Shown here piece by piece: positions 17,517-34,907 of a stretch of DNA of 64,000 bases. Under the pieces are notes generated by a model. The model was not told where the DNA came from, searched no databases, and saw nothing but the letters and a program-made list of their open reading frames with translations. Made by a program: the position numbers and the translations under genes. How positions within the stretch are numbered: position 1 is the stretch's first letter; each line of letters opens with the position of its first letter. Origin of the DNA: Pseudomonas sp. QTF5 (GTDB taxonomy: Bacteria > Pseudomonadota > Gammaproteobacteria > Pseudomonadales > Pseudomonadaceae); NCBI RefSeq assembly GCF_000512695.2, contig NZ_AZRW02000009.1, forward strand, positions 121,866-185,865. The letters run 5' to 3'.

Positions 17517-19964
17517 TCAGAACAAATCGATCGGCGCCGCTTCATCCGCTGGCAGCGGGCTGCCCGGCACATTGCCGTTGCCCAGCTCGTTCGCCGACGG
17601 TGGCGTGTCTTCGGCCTTGAACAGTTCGAAGTAGGCGCCTGGCGTGCCAGGGGTGGCTGCACGGCCGCTGATCGGGTCGACACGCAGGCTGAGAATGCCT
17701 TCCGGCTCCGCCTGGGTGTGAGGCGGCTTGTCTTTAAGGGCCGCCGCCATGTAGTTCATCCAGATAGGCAAGGCAACGGTGCCGCCGAACTCGCGTTTAC
17801 CCAGGCTTTCCGGTTGGTCGAAGCCAGTCCAGACGGTGGTTACGTAATCGGCGTTATAGCCGGAGAACCAGGCGTCCTTGGATTCGTTGGTGGTGCCGGT
17901 CTTGCCTGCGATGTCGCTGCGACCCAGGGCCAGCGCACGGCGGCCGGTGCCGAGTTTGATCACATCCTCAAGCATGCTGTTGAGGATGTAGGTGGTGCGC
18001 CCATCGACGATACGGTCGGCCACGGCTGGCGTTTGTGGCACTGGCTGGGCGCTCGGCGCTTCGCCTGGAGTGGCATTGACCGTGAAGGTGTTGGAGGCCG
18101 GCACAGCGATGCCATCGCTGGCTACGGCGCCTTTCGGAACACTCGGCGGGTTGGCGACGAATAGCGTGTCGCCGTTGCGGCTTTCGATTTTATCGATGAT
18201 GTATGGGGTGATCTTGTAGCCGCCGTTAGCGAATGTAGCCCAGCCAGTGGCGATCTCCATGGGGGTCAAAGTCGCGGTGCCCAGCGCCAGGGACAGGTTG
18301 CGCGGCAGATCCTGTTTGTTGAAGCCGAACTTGCTGATGTAGTCGATGGTGCGGTCGACACCCAGCGCTTGGAGCAGGCGGATCGATACCAGGTTGCGCG
18401 ACTTATAGAGCGCTTCACGCATGCGGATCGGGCCGAGGAAGGTGTTGGTGTCGTTCTTCGGACGCCAGACCTTGTCCAGGTATTCGTCTACGAACACGAT
18501 CGGTGCGTCGTTCACCAGGCTGGCGGCGGTGTAGCCGTTGTCCAGGGCGGCGCTGTAGACGAACGGCTTGAAGCTCGAACCCGGCTGACGCTTGGCCTGC
18601 ATGGCGCGGTTGTAATTGCTCTGCTCGAAGGCGAAACCGCCGACCAGCGAACGAATGGCGCCGTTCTGCGGGTCGAGGGAAACCAGTGCGCCCTGGGCCT
18701 GTGGAATCTGGCTGAATTTGAGTGAATTGTCTGGTTGACGCTGTACGCGAATCAGATCACCGACCTGCGCGACCTCCGACGGCTGCTTCGGATTGGCGCC
18801 CATGCTGTTGGTGTTCAGGAACGGACGAGCCCACTTCATGGTGTCCCAGGCGACGTGCTCTTCGCCAGTACCCGTGCGGGTCAACACCTGTACGCCGTTC
18901 TTGTCGACCTGGGTCACGATCGCCGGTTCCAGGCCGCTGATGATTCGCTGTTTGGTCAACTCCTGAGTCCAGGCCTCTCGGGTTTTACCCGGCAGGCGTG
19001 ACTCGGGGCCGCGATAACCGTGCCGTTGGTCGTAGGTCATCAAGCCTTCGTGAACCGCGGTGTTGGCCATCTCCTGCAAATTGCTCGGCACTGTGGTGGT
19101 GACACGGAAACCTTCGGTGTACGCATCGCTGCCATAGCGGCCGACCATTTCGGCACGGGCCATTTCGGCGACGTACGGTGCGTTCACTTCCGGGGTCGGC
19201 ACATGGTAGCTGGCGTTCAGCGGCTCATTGATCGCGGTTGTGTAGTCGGCTTCGGTGATCTTGCCGAGCTTGTACATGCGCCCCAGGATCCAGTCGCGAC
19301 GCTCCTTGCTGCGGGCCGGGTTGGCCAGCGGGTTGAAGCGTGACGGGGCTTTTGGCAGGCCGGCGATCATCGCCATCTGCGCCAGGCTGACGTCACGAAT
19401 CGACTTGCCGTAATAGACCTGTGCCGCCGCCTCGATGCCATAGGCGCGGTTGCCCAGATAGATCTTGTTGACGTACAGCTCGAGGATCTCGTCCTTGGTC
19501 AACTGCCGTTCGATCTGCAGGGCCAGGAGGATTTCGGTGGTTTTGCGCGAGAAGCTGCGTTCGCTGGTCAGAAAGAAGTTTTTCGCCACCTGCATGGTGA
19601 TGGTGCTGCCGCCGGACTGAATGTGTCCGCTCTTAATCAACTGCGTGGCGGCACGCATCAGGCTGCTGGGATCGACGCCGTAGTGGTTGGCGAAATTGTC
19701 GTCTTCAGCACTTAGTAACGCATTAATGAAATTGGGGGGAATGTCGGCGAAACGGATTGGCGTACGGCGCATTTCGCCAAATTCTGCGATCAACTTGTTG
19801 TCGCTGCTGTACACCCGCAAAGGAATCTGCAACTGAATGCTTCTCAGCGCCTCCACGGATGGCAATCCAGGGCTAAGGTAAAGAAAAGCGCCGCTCAGAC
19901 CCAGGAGCAGTCCGCAGAAAACGGCGACGATGGACCAACCGAAAAATTTCAGCAGACGAATCAA
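17517..19964 (-). CDS. mrcA: Penicillin-binding protein 1A
   Basis: Bifunctional peptidoglycan glycosyltransferase/transpeptidase, 815 residues, anchored by one N-terminal helix (about 5-30). The GT51 domain has SAEDDNFANHYGVD and the GGSTITMQVAKN block. An OB-like insert follows. The transpeptidase has SxxK in PGSSFKPF, SRN in YKSRNLVS, and KTG in IAGKTGTTNESKDAWF. Length and order match gammaproteobacterial PBP1a. It is divergent from pilM with about 210 bases between, a conserved pseudomonad arrangement. Confidence 0.96.
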   Translation of the reverse strand: MIRLLKFFGWSIVAVFCGLLLGLSGAFLYLSPGLPSVEALRSIQLQIPLRVYSSDNKLIAEFGEMRRTPIRFADIPPNFINALLSAEDDNFANHYGVDPSSLMRAATQLIKSGHIQSGGSTITMQVAKNFFLTSERSFSRKTTEILLALQIERQLTKDEILELYVNKIYLGNRAYGIEAAAQVYYGKSIRDVSLAQMAMIAGLPKAPSRFNPLANPARSKERRDWILGRMYKLGKITEADYTTAINEPLNASYHVPTPEVNAPYVAEMARAEMVGRYGSDAYTEGFRVTTTVPSNLQEMANTAVHEGLMTYDQRHGYRGPESRLPGKTREAWTQELTKQRIISGLEPAIVTQVDKNGVQVLTRTGTGEEHVAWDTMKWARPFLNTNSMGANPKQPSEVAQVGDLIRVQRQPDNSLKFSQIPQAQGALVSLDPQNGAIRSLVGGFAFEQSNYNRAMQAKRQPGSSFKPFVYSAALDNGYTAASLVNDAPIVFVDEYLDKVWRPKNDTNTFLGPIRMREALYKSRNLVSIRLLQALGVDRTIDYISKFGFNKQDLPRNLSLALGTATLTPMEIATGWATFANGGYKITPYIIDKIESRNGDTLFVANPPSVPKGAVASDGIAVPASNTFTVNATPGEAPSAQPVPQTPAVADRIVDGRTTYILNSMLEDVIKLGTGRRALALGRSDIAGKTGTTNESKDAWFSGYNADYVTTVWTGFDQPESLGKREFGGTVALPIWMNYMAAALKDKPPHTQAEPEGILSLRVDPISGRAATPGTPGAYFELFKAEDTPPSANELGNGNVPGSPLPADEAAPIDLF

Positions 19965-20063
19965 GGCTTTTGGATATCCAGGGCAAAAAATGAATTAGGC
20001 ATCAGGGTTCAGGCTATACAGAGAATGACCCGCGCTTGCAGTGAAAGCGGAAAAACGCTCGGC

Positions 20064-20093
20064 ATTATAAGCATTTTTCCGTCGGGAGCGTCA
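20064..20093 (-). promoter_or_regulatory. Candidate mrcA promoter within an inverted repeat
   Basis: On the minus strand tgacgc (20088-20093) and a consensus tataat (20064-20069) are 18 bases apart, about 100 bases before mrcA. The -10 sits in the loop of an 8-bp inverted repeat cggaaaaa / tttttccg (20048-20055 and 20074-20081). The -35 is weak. Confidence 0.4.
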
Positions 20094-20151
20094 TTTGCGC
20101 TTCTGTCAAGACGGGGGGTATTGAACGCAATGGATATTACAGAGTCCGTAA

Positions 20152-21242
<1,091 letters not shown>

Positions 21243-21243
<1 letters not shown>

Positions 21244-21809
21244 TGGCGCGGATCAATCTTTTACCCTGGCGTGAAGAGTTGCGCGAAGGGCGTCGCAAAC
21301 GCTTTTTGCTGGCGTTGGTTGGTGTGCTGGTGGGGTCAGTGGGCGCGCTGCTGATTGCGGACCAGGTCATTAACGGCGCCATTAATCGGCAAGTCGCCCG
21401 TAACGATTACATCGGCAAGCAGATTGCGGTGGTCGACGAGCGGATCAAACAGATCAGCGACCTGAAGGCCCGTCGACAGCAACTCGTGGAGCGCATGCGC
21501 ATTATTCAGGACCTGCAGGGCAACCGGCCGATCAGCGGGAGAATTTTCGATCAGTTGGCGCGGACGTTGCCGGACGGAGTTTATTTCACCGAGGTGAAAA
21601 TGGTCGGCAAAACCGTGTCCATCACCGGCGCGGCGGAGTCCAACAATCGTGTTTCGGATCTGATGCGCAATCTTGATGCGTCCGACTGGTTCGATGCGCC
21701 CAATCTCACGGAAGTCAAAGCGACTACCGCCGGTCAGCTGGATCAGGCCAATGTTTTTCAATTGACCGTCCGTCAGACTCAGCCCGCCGTTGTGGGGGTC
21801 GCTAAATGA
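21243..21809 (+). CDS. pilN: Type IV pilus assembly protein PilN
   Basis: Bitopic inner-membrane protein, 188 residues. The cytoplasmic start MARINLLPWREELR contains the INLLPWR motif that binds PilM. It is followed by one membrane helix (about 22-42), a periplasmic coiled coil and a ferredoxin-like fold that dimerises with PilO. It overlaps pilO by four bases (atga). Confidence 0.95.
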
Positions 21810-22429
21810 GACTGTCCGAATGGTTCGAAGGGTTGCGCCAGATCGACATCAACGATCTGGACACCAACAACATGGGGTCCTGGCCTCCAGCGATCAAGGT
21901 CCTGGCGAGCGTCCTGCTGATGGTTCTGGTGCTGGCCCTGGGCTACAGCTTCTTGATCAGCGACCTGCAAAATCACCTGGAACTCAGGCGCGAGGAAGAG
22001 TCGACGCTCAGGGAGCAATTCGCGACCAAAGCCCATATGGCGGCGAATCTGGAGCTGTATACCCAGCAGATGAAGGAAATGGAGAACTCCTTCGGCATGC
22101 TATTACGGCAATTGCCCAGCGACACCGAAGTGCCCGGCCTGCTGGAAGACATTACCCGTACCGGTCTGGGCAGTGGCCTGGAGTTCGAAGAAATCAAGCT
22201 CCTCCCGGAGGTCACCCAGCAGTTCTACATCGAGCTTCCTATCCAGATCACCGTCACTGGCGCCTATCACGATCTGGCCACTTTCGTCAGCGGCGTGGCC
22301 GGGCTGCCGCGGATCGTCACCCTGCATGACTTCGACCTGGCGCCGGCCAATCCCGACGGCGGTCCGAAGTTGCGCATGAGCATCCTTGCCAAGACCTATC
22401 GCTACAACGACAAGGGGTTGCAGAAATGA
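21806..22429 (+). CDS. pilO: Type IV pilus assembly protein PilO
   Basis: Inner-membrane partner of PilN, 207 residues. It has a short cytoplasmic segment, one membrane helix (about 30-55, IKVLASVLLMVLVLALGYSFL), a coiled coil (about 60-100), then a periplasmic ferredoxin-like domain (FYIELPIQITVTGAYHDLATF). PilN-PilO dimers connect PilM to PilP and the secretin. It overlaps both neighbours by four bases, suggesting translational coupling. Confidence 0.94.
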   Translation: MRLSEWFEGLRQIDINDLDTNNMGSWPPAIKVLASVLLMVLVLALGYSFLISDLQNHLELRREEESTLREQFATKAHMAANLELYTQQMKEMENSFGMLLRQLPSDTEVPGLLEDITRTGLGSGLEFEEIKLLPEVTQQFYIELPIQITVTGAYHDLATFVSGVAGLPRIVTLHDFDLAPANPDGGPKLRMSILAKTYRYNDKGLQK

Positions 22430-22953
22430 ACCCGATTCGTTGCCTGTCGATGGTTATGTGCCTGGTCATCCTGGCCGGTTGTGGCGGCGACAATGATTTC
22501 AGCGACCTGGATGCCTATTTGAACGAAGTGCGCCTGCGTGCGCCCGGCAAGATTGAACCAACGCCGACATTCCGGTCTTACCCCACATTCACCTACAACG
22601 CTGCCAACCTGCGTAGCCCGTTCTCCCGGCAGGTCAGAGTCGATCTGGCCGGGCAGAAGCACGGCTCGCGTAACGTCAAACCCGACCCCAACCGGGTCAA
22701 GCAGTACCTCGAAGGTTTCAACATCGAGCAATTTGAAATGGTCGGCACGATCTCCAATTCGAATGGCTCCTTTGCGCTGCTGCGCGGGGCGGGCGGCGTG
22801 CACCGGCTGAAAGTCGGCGATTACCTGGGGCGTAGCGATGGACGGATCGTCGCCATCAGCGGTTCGCAAGTCGACGTGGTCGAAATCGTTCCCGATGGCG
22901 AAGGTGCCTGGCTGGAACGGCCGCGAACCATCCCTTTGAAAGAGCACTCATAG
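22426..22953 (+). CDS. pilP: Type IV pilus assembly lipoprotein PilP
   Basis: Lipoprotein of 175 residues; signal peptide with lipobox LAGC (Cys about 21). After a flexible linker comes the HR-type beta domain (about 75-165: VGTISNSNGSFALLRGAGGVHRL, KVGDYLG). It links the PilNO dimer to the N0 domain of PilQ. The start at 22426 overlaps the pilO stop. Confidence 0.93.
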   Translation: MNPIRCLSMVMCLVILAGCGGDNDFSDLDAYLNEVRLRAPGKIEPTPTFRSYPTFTYNAANLRSPFSRQVRVDLAGQKHGSRNVKPDPNRVKQYLEGFNIEQFEMVGTISNSNGSFALLRGAGGVHRLKVGDYLGRSDGRIVAISGSQVDVVEIVPDGEGAWLERPRTIPLKEHS

Positions 22954-22966
22954 TGGAACTCGAATA

Positions 22967-25042
22967 ATGAACAGGATTTTCTCAACCTTCGGTATTTCGC
23001 TATGGATAGCGTTTCTGTCGCCGATGGTACAGGCGGCCAACCTCAAAGCGCTGGATGTCGCCGCGCTGCCCGGTGACCGTGTCGAGTTGAAGTTGTCGTT
23101 CGATGGGCCACCGCCGCAGCCCCACGGTTACACGACTGAGCAGCCTGCGCGGATTGCGCTGGATCTGCCGGGGGTCACCAGTCAGCTGGCGAACAAGAAT
23201 CGGGACCTGGGTGGCGGCAATGCCCGCAGCGCCACGGTGGTTGAGGCAAAGGACCGCACACGGCTGATCATCAGCCTGACTCAATTAACCCCGTACAACG
23301 CACGCGTCGAAGGCAACACTCTGTTCGTGGTCGTCGGGCAAGAGGCCGGTAACAAGGCATCCAAACCGATCACCCCCGCACCGCGGGCAGCCACTGCGAC
23401 GCCAGTGCCTGCCAGGGTCAATGCGCCCGTGGGCAAAGCCATCCGGGGCGTGGATTTCCAGCGCGGCACTCAGGGTGAGGGCAATGTGGTCATCGATCTG
23501 TCGGATCCGTCCATCGCCCCGGACATTCAGGAGCACGATGGCAAGATCATCGTCGGCTTCACCAGGACTCAACTGCCTGAGCGGTTGCGTGTGCGCCTCG
23601 ACGTCAAGGATTTCGCCACGCCGGTGCAGTTCGTCAACGCCAGCGCCACGGGCGACCGGGCCATTATCAGTATCGAGCCCAGCGGTGCCTTCGATTATTC
23701 GACCTATCAGACCGACAACAAACTGACCGTCAGCATCCGTCCGATGACTGTCGATGACTTGCACAAGCGCAACGCCGAACGCTTTGCCTACACTGGCGAA
23801 AAACTCTCGCTGAATTTTCAGGACATCGATGTGCGCTCGGTGCTGCAACTGATCGCCGATTTCACCAACCTCAATCTGGTGGCCAGCGACACGGTGCAGG
23901 GCGGCATCACGTTGCGTCTGCAGAATGTGCCGTGGGATCAGGCGCTGGACCTGGTGTTGAAAACCAAAGGTCTGGATAAACGCAAGATTGGAAACGTGCT
24001 ACTGGTGGCGCCGGCCGATGAAATCGCTGCTCGAGAACGCCAGGAACTGGAGTCGCAGAAGCAGATCGCTGAACTGGCGCCTCTGCGTCGCGAGCTGTTG
24101 CAGGTCAACTACGCCAAAGCCGCCGATATCGCCAAGCTGTTCCAGTCGGTGACCAGCGCCGAGGCGAAAATCGACGAGCGAGGGTCAATCACTGTCGATG
24201 AGCGAACCAACAACATCATTGCTTACCAGACCCAGGATCGGCTCGACGAACTGCGTCGCATCGTCGCGCAGCTGGATATTCCGGTGCGTCAGGTAATGAT
24301 TGAGGCGCGCATCGTCGAGGCCAATGTCGATTACGACAAAAGCCTTGGCGTACGCTGGGGTGGTTCGGTGCAGAAGGGTAACTGGAACACGTCCGGGGTC
24401 AACGGCTCTTCGACCACCATTGGTACGCCGGGCAGCACCAGTACCAATTCGCCGTTCGTTGACCTGGGGACCTCTGCCAATACCTCGGGAATTGGCATCG
24501 CCTTCATTACCGACAATGTGCTGCTGGACCTTGAGCTTTCGGCCATGGAGAAAACCGGCAACGGGGAAATCGTCTCGCAGCCCAAGGTGGTCACGTCCGA
24601 CAAGGAAACTGCGAAAATCCTCAAGGGCACCGAGATTCCCTATCAGGAAGCCAGCTCCAGCGGCGCTACCTCGGTGTCGTTCAAGGAGGCCTCGCTGTCC
24701 CTTGAAGTGACGCCGCAGATCACTCCAGACAACCGCATCATCATGGAGGTCAAAGTCACCAAGGACGAACCGGACTACCTGAACAAAGTGCAGGACGTGC
24801 CGCCGATAAAGAAAAACGAGGTCAACGCCAAGGTCCTGGTCAACGATGGCGAGACCATCGTTATTGGTGGTGTTTTCTCAAATACTCAGAGCAAGGTTGT
24901 AGATAAGGTGCCATTTCTCGGTGATGTGCCGTATCTTGGCCGCCTTTTCCGGCGTGACGTGGTCTCGGAGAAAAAATCCGAGCTGCTGGTGTTTCTCACT
25001 CCGCGTATCATGAACAATCAGGCGATTGCTGTGAGTCATTGA
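22967..25042 (+). CDS. pilQ: Type IV pilus secretin PilQ
   Basis: Outer-membrane secretin of 691 residues through which the pilus exits. It has a signal peptide (cleavage after VQAA), two AMIN domains that bind peptidoglycan (about 30-130 and 150-245), N0/N1 domains ([40 protein letters not shown]), and a C-terminal secretin domain with [11 protein letters not shown] and [14 protein letters not shown]. It is the last pil gene here; aroK follows after 4 bases, so the operon probably continues into aroKB. Confidence 0.95.
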   Translation: MNRIFSTFGISLWIAFLSPMVQAANLKALDVAALPGDRVELKLSFDGPPPQPHGYTTEQPARIALDLPGVTSQLANKNRDLGGGNARSATVVEAKDRTRLIISLTQLTPYNARVEGNTLFVVVGQEAGNKASKPITPAPRAATATPVPARVNAPVGKAIRGVDFQRGTQGEGNVVIDLSDPSIAPDIQEHDGKIIVGFTRTQLPERLRVRLDVKDFATPVQFVNASATGDRAIISIEPSGAFDYSTYQTDNKLTVSIRPMTVDDLHKRNAERFAYTGEKLSLNFQDIDVRSVLQLIADFTNLNLVASDTVQGGITLRLQNVPWDQALDLVLKTKGLDKRKIGNVLLVAPADEIAARERQELESQKQIAELAPLRRELLQVNYAKAADIAKLFQSVTSAEAKIDERGSITVDERTNNIIAYQTQDRLDELRRIVAQLDIPVRQVMIEARIVEANVDYDKSLGVRWGGSVQKGNWNTSGVNGSSTTIGTPGSTSTNSPFVDLGTSANTSGIGIAFITDNVLLDLELSAMEKTGNGEIVSQPKVVTSDKETAKILKGTEIPYQEASSSGATSVSFKEASLSLEVTPQITPDNRIIMEVKVTKDEPDYLNKVQDVPPIKKNEVNAKVLVNDGETIVIGGVFSNTQSKVVDKVPFLGDVPYLGRLFRRDVVSEKKSELLVFLTPRIMNNQAIAVSH

Positions 25043-25046
25043 TTCT

Positions 25047-25565
25047 GTGCGAAATTTGATTCTTGTTGGACCGATGGGGGCTGGAAAAAGCACCATCGGC
25101 CGGTTGCTGGCCAAAGAGCTGCGCCTGCCGTTCAAAGATTCCGATAAGGAAATTGAATTGCGCACGGGCGCCAATATTCCGTGGATTTTCGATAAGGAAG
25201 GCGAACCGGGCTTTCGTGACCGCGAAGAGGCGATGATTGCCGAACTGTGCGCGTTCGACGGCGTAGTGTTGGCGACCGGTGGCGGAGCGGTCATGCGCGA
25301 AGCCAATCGGCGGGCGCTGCACGCCGGTGGTCGGGTGGTGTATCTGCATGCGTCTGTCGAGCAGCAGGTCGGCCGAACGGCTCGCGACCGCAATCGGCCA
25401 TTGTTGCGCACTGCCGATCCAGCCAAGACCCTGCGGGACTTGCTGGCGATCCGTGATCCGCTATATCGGGAAATCGCCGACCTGGTGGTGGAAACCGATG
25501 AGCGGCCACCGCGGATGGTGGTGCTCGACATCCTTGAACGCTTGCAGCAGCTACCTCCACGTTAA
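25047..25565 (+). CDS. aroK: Shikimate kinase, GTG start
   Basis: Phosphorylates shikimate at the 3-hydroxyl in chorismate synthesis. It has 172 residues, with P-loop GPMGAGKST (about 8-16), shikimate-site residues in DSDKEIE and GFRDREE, GGGAV ([10 protein letters not shown]) and the lid Arg region [12 protein letters not shown]. The GTG at 25047 follows the pilQ stop by 4 bases and gives the family start [11 protein letters not shown]. Confidence 0.95.
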   Translation: MRNLILVGPMGAGKSTIGRLLAKELRLPFKDSDKEIELRTGANIPWIFDKEGEPGFRDREEAMIAELCAFDGVVLATGGGAVMREANRRALHAGGRVVYLHASVEQQVGRTARDRNRPLLRTADPAKTLRDLLAIRDPLYREIADLVVETDERPPRMVVLDILERLQQLPPR

Positions 25566-25716
25566 TGCGCGGCGCGAAATGCGCTATCCTCGGCGTCCTG
25601 TCGCGGCCATTCAAGGTTATGGCGGCTGGCTACCGAACGGCGTCACACCAGCAGACGTCGTGGAATTCGTTAACTCAAGGCAGGGATGCCTGATTCCATC
25701 TTCACTGTGGGGACAC

Positions 25717-26817
25717 ATGCAGACACTCAAGGTCGATCTAGGCGAGCGCAGCTACCCGATTCATATTGGCGAAGGTTTGTTGGATCAGCCTGAGCTGCTG
25801 GCCCCGCATATTCGCGGGCGGCAGGTGGCGATCATCTCCAACGAGACCGTCGCGCCGCTCTACCTCGAGCGTCTGACCCGCAGTCTTGCGCAGTTCTCGG
25901 TAATTTCCGTGGTGCTGCCCGAGGGCGAAGCCTTCAAGACCTGGGAAACCCTGCAACTGATTTTCGACGGCCTGCTGACTGCCCGGCACGATCGCCGCAC
26001 TACGGTAATCGCCCTGGGTGGCGGCGTGATCGGTGACATGGCCGGTTTTGCGGCCGCCTGCTACCAGCGTGGCGTCGATTTCATCCAGGTGCCGACCACG
26101 TTGTTGTCGCAAGTCGACTCCTCGGTGGGCGGCAAGACCGGGATCAATCACCCGCTGGGCAAGAACATGGTCGGCGCCTTCTATCAGCCCAACGTGGTGC
26201 TGATCGATACCGCCACCCTCAACACCCTGCCGCCCCGCGAACTGTCCGCCGGGCTGGCGGAAGTCATCAAATACGGGCTGATCTGCGACGAGCCATTTTT
26301 GACCTGGCTCGAAGAAAACGTCGATCGCCTGCGAGCGCTGGACCAGGTCGCCCTGACTTACGCCATCGAACGCTCCTGCGCGGCCAAGGCTGCGGTGGTC
26401 GGTGCCGACGAAAAAGAGACGGGCGTGCGTGCCACGTTGAATCTGGGCCATACCTTCGGCCACGCGATCGAAACTCACATGGGCTATGGTGTCTGGCTTC
26501 ATGGTGAAGCAGTCGCTGCTGGCACCGTAATGGCTTTGGAGATGTCCGCGCGCCTGGGCTGGATCAGCGAACAGGAGCGTGATCGCGGTATTCGCCTGTT
26601 CCAGCGTGCCGGCCTGCCGGTCATTCCGCCGGAAGAGATGACCGAAGCCGATTTTCTCGAACACATGGCAATTGACAAGAAAGTGATCGACGGTCGTTTG
26701 CGCCTGGTGCTGCTGCGCCACATGGGCGAAGCAGCGGTGACCGACGATTATCCGAAAGAGATTTTACAGGCCACGCTAGGGGCGGATTACCGCGCCCTGG
26801 CTCAGCTTAAAGGTTAA
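25717..26817 (+). CDS. aroB: 3-dehydroquinate synthase
   Basis: Converts DAHP to 3-dehydroquinate, the second step of the shikimate pathway; needs NAD and a divalent metal. It has 366 residues. NAD-binding motif [13 protein letters not shown]; metal ligands in the Glu of [10 protein letters not shown] and the His of [10 protein letters not shown] and [11 protein letters not shown] chose the ATG at 25717 ([20 protein letters not shown]), the family start; a longer frame from 25279 overlaps aroK and is not real. The 150 bases after aroK hold no gene I can see. Confidence 0.96.
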   Translation: MQTLKVDLGERSYPIHIGEGLLDQPELLAPHIRGRQVAIISNETVAPLYLERLTRSLAQFSVISVVLPEGEAFKTWETLQLIFDGLLTARHDRRTTVIALGGGVIGDMAGFAAACYQRGVDFIQVPTTLLSQVDSSVGGKTGINHPLGKNMVGAFYQPNVVLIDTATLNTLPPRELSAGLAEVIKYGLICDEPFLTWLEENVDRLRALDQVALTYAIERSCAAKAAVVGADEKETGVRATLNLGHTFGHAIETHMGYGVWLHGEAVAAGTVMALEMSARLGWISEQERDRGIRLFQRAGLPVIPPEEMTEADFLEHMAIDKKVIDGRLRLVLLRHMGEAAVTDDYPKEILQATLGADYRALAQLKG

Positions 26818-26827
26818 TAAGATCCCG

Positions 26828-28411
26828 ATGACTAGTTTGCATGCCGACGAGGCTTTCCTCGGCCATTACCAGTTAAGTCATGACCCTTTCGCTCCACGGG
26901 TGCCTGGCTTCAAATTTTTCCCGGCCCAGCGCAAACCGGTGCTGGGGCAACTGCATCATCTGGCCCGTTACAGCCAGTTGTTGCTGGTAGTCACTGGCCC
27001 CCAAGGCAGCGGCAAAACCCTGTTGCGTCAGGCCCTGGTGGCCAGCACCAACAAACAGTCAGTGCAGAGCGTGGTGGTTTCCGCCCGTGGCGCCGGCGAT
27101 GCGGCTGGTGTGCTGCGTCAGGTGGCTCAGGCGCTGAACGTCGAACAGGCCGAAATCGGCGCCATTCTGGCCCAGGTGGTACAGCTTGCCCTCACGGGGC
27201 AGGAAGTCTATTTGCTGGTGGATGATGCCGAGCAACTCGACGAGTCCGCTCTGGAGGCCTTGCTGGCTTTGGCCGCGGGTGCGCCGGAAGGTCGCCCGCA
27301 CGTGTTCCTGTTCGGCGAGTCCTCGCTGATTGCTCAGCTTGACGCGTTGAGCCTCGAGGAAGAGCGTTTCCACGTCATCGAATTGCAGCCTTACACCGAA
27401 GAAGAAACCCGCGAATATCTGGACCAGCGTCTTGAAGGTGCCGGCCGGGGTATCGAACTTTTTACCGCGGATCAGATCTCTGATATTCACGAAAGCTCCG
27501 ACGGTTGGCCTGGCACCATCAACCAGGTTGCCCGCGATGCGATGATCGAAGCCATGATTGCCAGCCGCTCAGCGGTGAAGCGTCCAAGTATGGGGTTCAA
27601 CATGCCGAAGAAACACGTATTGGCGATTTCCGCCGTTGTCGTGGTCGCGGTAGCCGCCGCCTGGTTGATGCCGGGTCGCAGCAAAGCACCGACCACCGGC
27701 GCGCCTGCCAACGAACAGGCGCAACTGCCGCTGGGTCAGGGCACGCCGCAACCTAACGGCGGCGCACCGGCCGTCGAATTCGCCGGTAACTCGCAACCGA
27801 TGCCATTGCCGTTGGTCGGCAACTCGCAACCGGTCATGCGTGGTCCGTTGGCTGAAGCCGCCGGCGGTATCACCGAAGGCGACGACGGCGTGCCGGTCGA
27901 AGGTTCCAGCGCTACACCGCCAACCGTGACCACCATTGCGCCGCCTGCCGGCATCCAGCCGGGCCCGGCGCCAACGCCTGTCGCCAAACCGGTTCCGGCG
28001 CCGACCCAGGTCGCGACCGCCAAACCGGCACCTGCACCTGTTGTCAAACCGGTTCCAGCTCCCGCCAAGCCGGCCGCCGCCGTCAAACCTGTCGAGAAGC
28101 CAGTCACCGTGGCCAAAGCCGCCGGTGGTAGCTGGTACGCAGGCCAGGCGCCGGGTAACTACGTGGTGCAAATCCTTGGTACCAGCTCCGAATCGGCCGC
28201 GCAAAGCTTCGTCAAGGAGCAGGGTGGCGAGTACCGTTACTTCAAGAAAGTGCTCAACGGCAAGCCGCTTTACGTCATCACCTACGGTAACTTCGCCAAC
28301 CGCGATGCAGCCGTTACCGCCATCAAGGCCTTGCCAGCGAAGGTTCAGGCTGGTAAACCTTGGCCTCGCACTGTCGCCAGCGTCCAACAGGAACTGGCAA
28401 CAACTCGCTGA
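26828..28411 (+). CDS. DamX-like AAA ATPase with C-terminal SPOR domain
   Basis: Protein of 527 residues downstream of aroB, in the position of E. coli damX. An N-terminal ExeA-type AAA domain (about 1-250) has Walker A GPQGSGKT and Walker B VYLLVDDAEQLDE. Then come one membrane helix (about 260-282), a long Pro/Ala/Val-rich periplasmic linker, and a SPOR domain (about 450-525: YVVQILGTSSESAAQSFV, YVITYGNFANRDAA). The SPOR domain implies recruitment to septal peptidoglycan. Unlike E. coli DamX it keeps a recognisable nucleotide-binding motif. It starts 10 bases after aroB and is in the same operon. A GC-rich hairpin (about 28418-28438) follows the stop. Confidence 0.9.
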   Translation: MTSLHADEAFLGHYQLSHDPFAPRVPGFKFFPAQRKPVLGQLHHLARYSQLLLVVTGPQGSGKTLLRQALVASTNKQSVQSVVVSARGAGDAAGVLRQVAQALNVEQAEIGAILAQVVQLALTGQEVYLLVDDAEQLDESALEALLALAAGAPEGRPHVFLFGESSLIAQLDALSLEEERFHVIELQPYTEEETREYLDQRLEGAGRGIELFTADQISDIHESSDGWPGTINQVARDAMIEAMIASRSAVKRPSMGFNMPKKHVLAISAVVVVAVAAAWLMPGRSKAPTTGAPANEQAQLPLGQGTPQPNGGAPAVEFAGNSQPMPLPLVGNSQPVMRGPLAEAAGGITEGDDGVPVEGSSATPPTVTTIAPPAGIQPGPAPTPVAKPVPAPTQVATAKPAPAPVVKPVPAPAKPAAAVKPVEKPVTVAKAAGGSWYAGQAPGNYVVQILGTSSESAAQSFVKEQGGEYRYFKKVLNGKPLYVITYGNFANRDAAVTAIKALPAKVQAGKPWPRTVASVQQELATTR

Positions 28412-28621
28412 AGATTCGGCGGCCTTACCCAGGCCGCCTCTCCAAGCACCTCAAATTTCTGCAAGTGCGCGCTGCCCGCAAGGGCGCGTGCCTTGTGGTG
28501 TCTGCGTCACAGTAGTCTTTGAGTCGCTGCGGTCAAAATTAAAAAAGTTTTGACTAGCACAGCATATCGCTTTAAACCTTTCACAAACGCGACATGGATT
28601 TGCGATATTTCGTCGTCAAAT

Positions 28622-28650
28622 TTGTGAGCCTCTGTGTCGGTGTGTACAAT
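28622..28650 (+). promoter_or_regulatory. Candidate promoter of gltBD
   Basis: ttgtga (28622-28627) and tacaat (28645-28650) are separated by exactly 17 bases, giving a leader of about 100 bases before gltB. The 348-base stretch 28412-28759 holds no gene I can support. Besides this promoter it contains an A/T-rich segment around 28535-28600 that could hold an upstream activator site. Confidence 0.6.
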
Positions 28651-28759
28651 GACCTCCCTTTTGCCCCCGCAAAGCTGGCGTACGTTCGGTGTGGACGGTA
28701 ACTGGTTGAATTAAAAAGAAATTTGCCTCGACAAGAGGCAGCCTGGTGAGAAAGTGTCT

Positions 28760-33205
<4,446 letters not shown>

Positions 33206-33228
33206 TATGCGCCTGAAGAGTTTGATGA

Positions 33229-34656
<1,428 letters not shown>

Positions 34657-34685
34657 TCACTTTCCAAAACTGGAATGCGATCAAA

Positions 34686-34775
34686 TGTGGGAGCGGGCTT
34701 GCTCGCGAAGGCGGTGTAACAGTCAATATTGATGTCGACTGACTCACCGCATTCGCGAGCAAGCCCGCTCCCACA
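34686..34775. repeat. REP doublet, tgtgggagcgggcttgctcgcg family
   Basis: Inverted arms tgtgggagcgggcttgctcg and cgagcaagcccgctcccaca in the 251-base space between gltD and hemE. No terminator with a T-run is visible after gltD, so this may be its 3' structure. Confidence 0.85.
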
Positions 34776-34907
34776 TTGGTTTTGTGGTGTTGCGAAAGCT
34801 GTGTTCCACCGCGACAAATTGACCCGATAGACAAAAGGAACGGCTCTTGCCGTGCCTTTTGCGTCGCGCTCTGAGAAAATGCCCGCACTTTTTTTCCGGA
34901 TGCCGAC

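Noticed and set aside
28418..28438. GC hairpin after the DamX-like gene as a terminator
   Set aside because: It has no T-run, so I did not list it as a separate terminator, only as a note in the gene entry.
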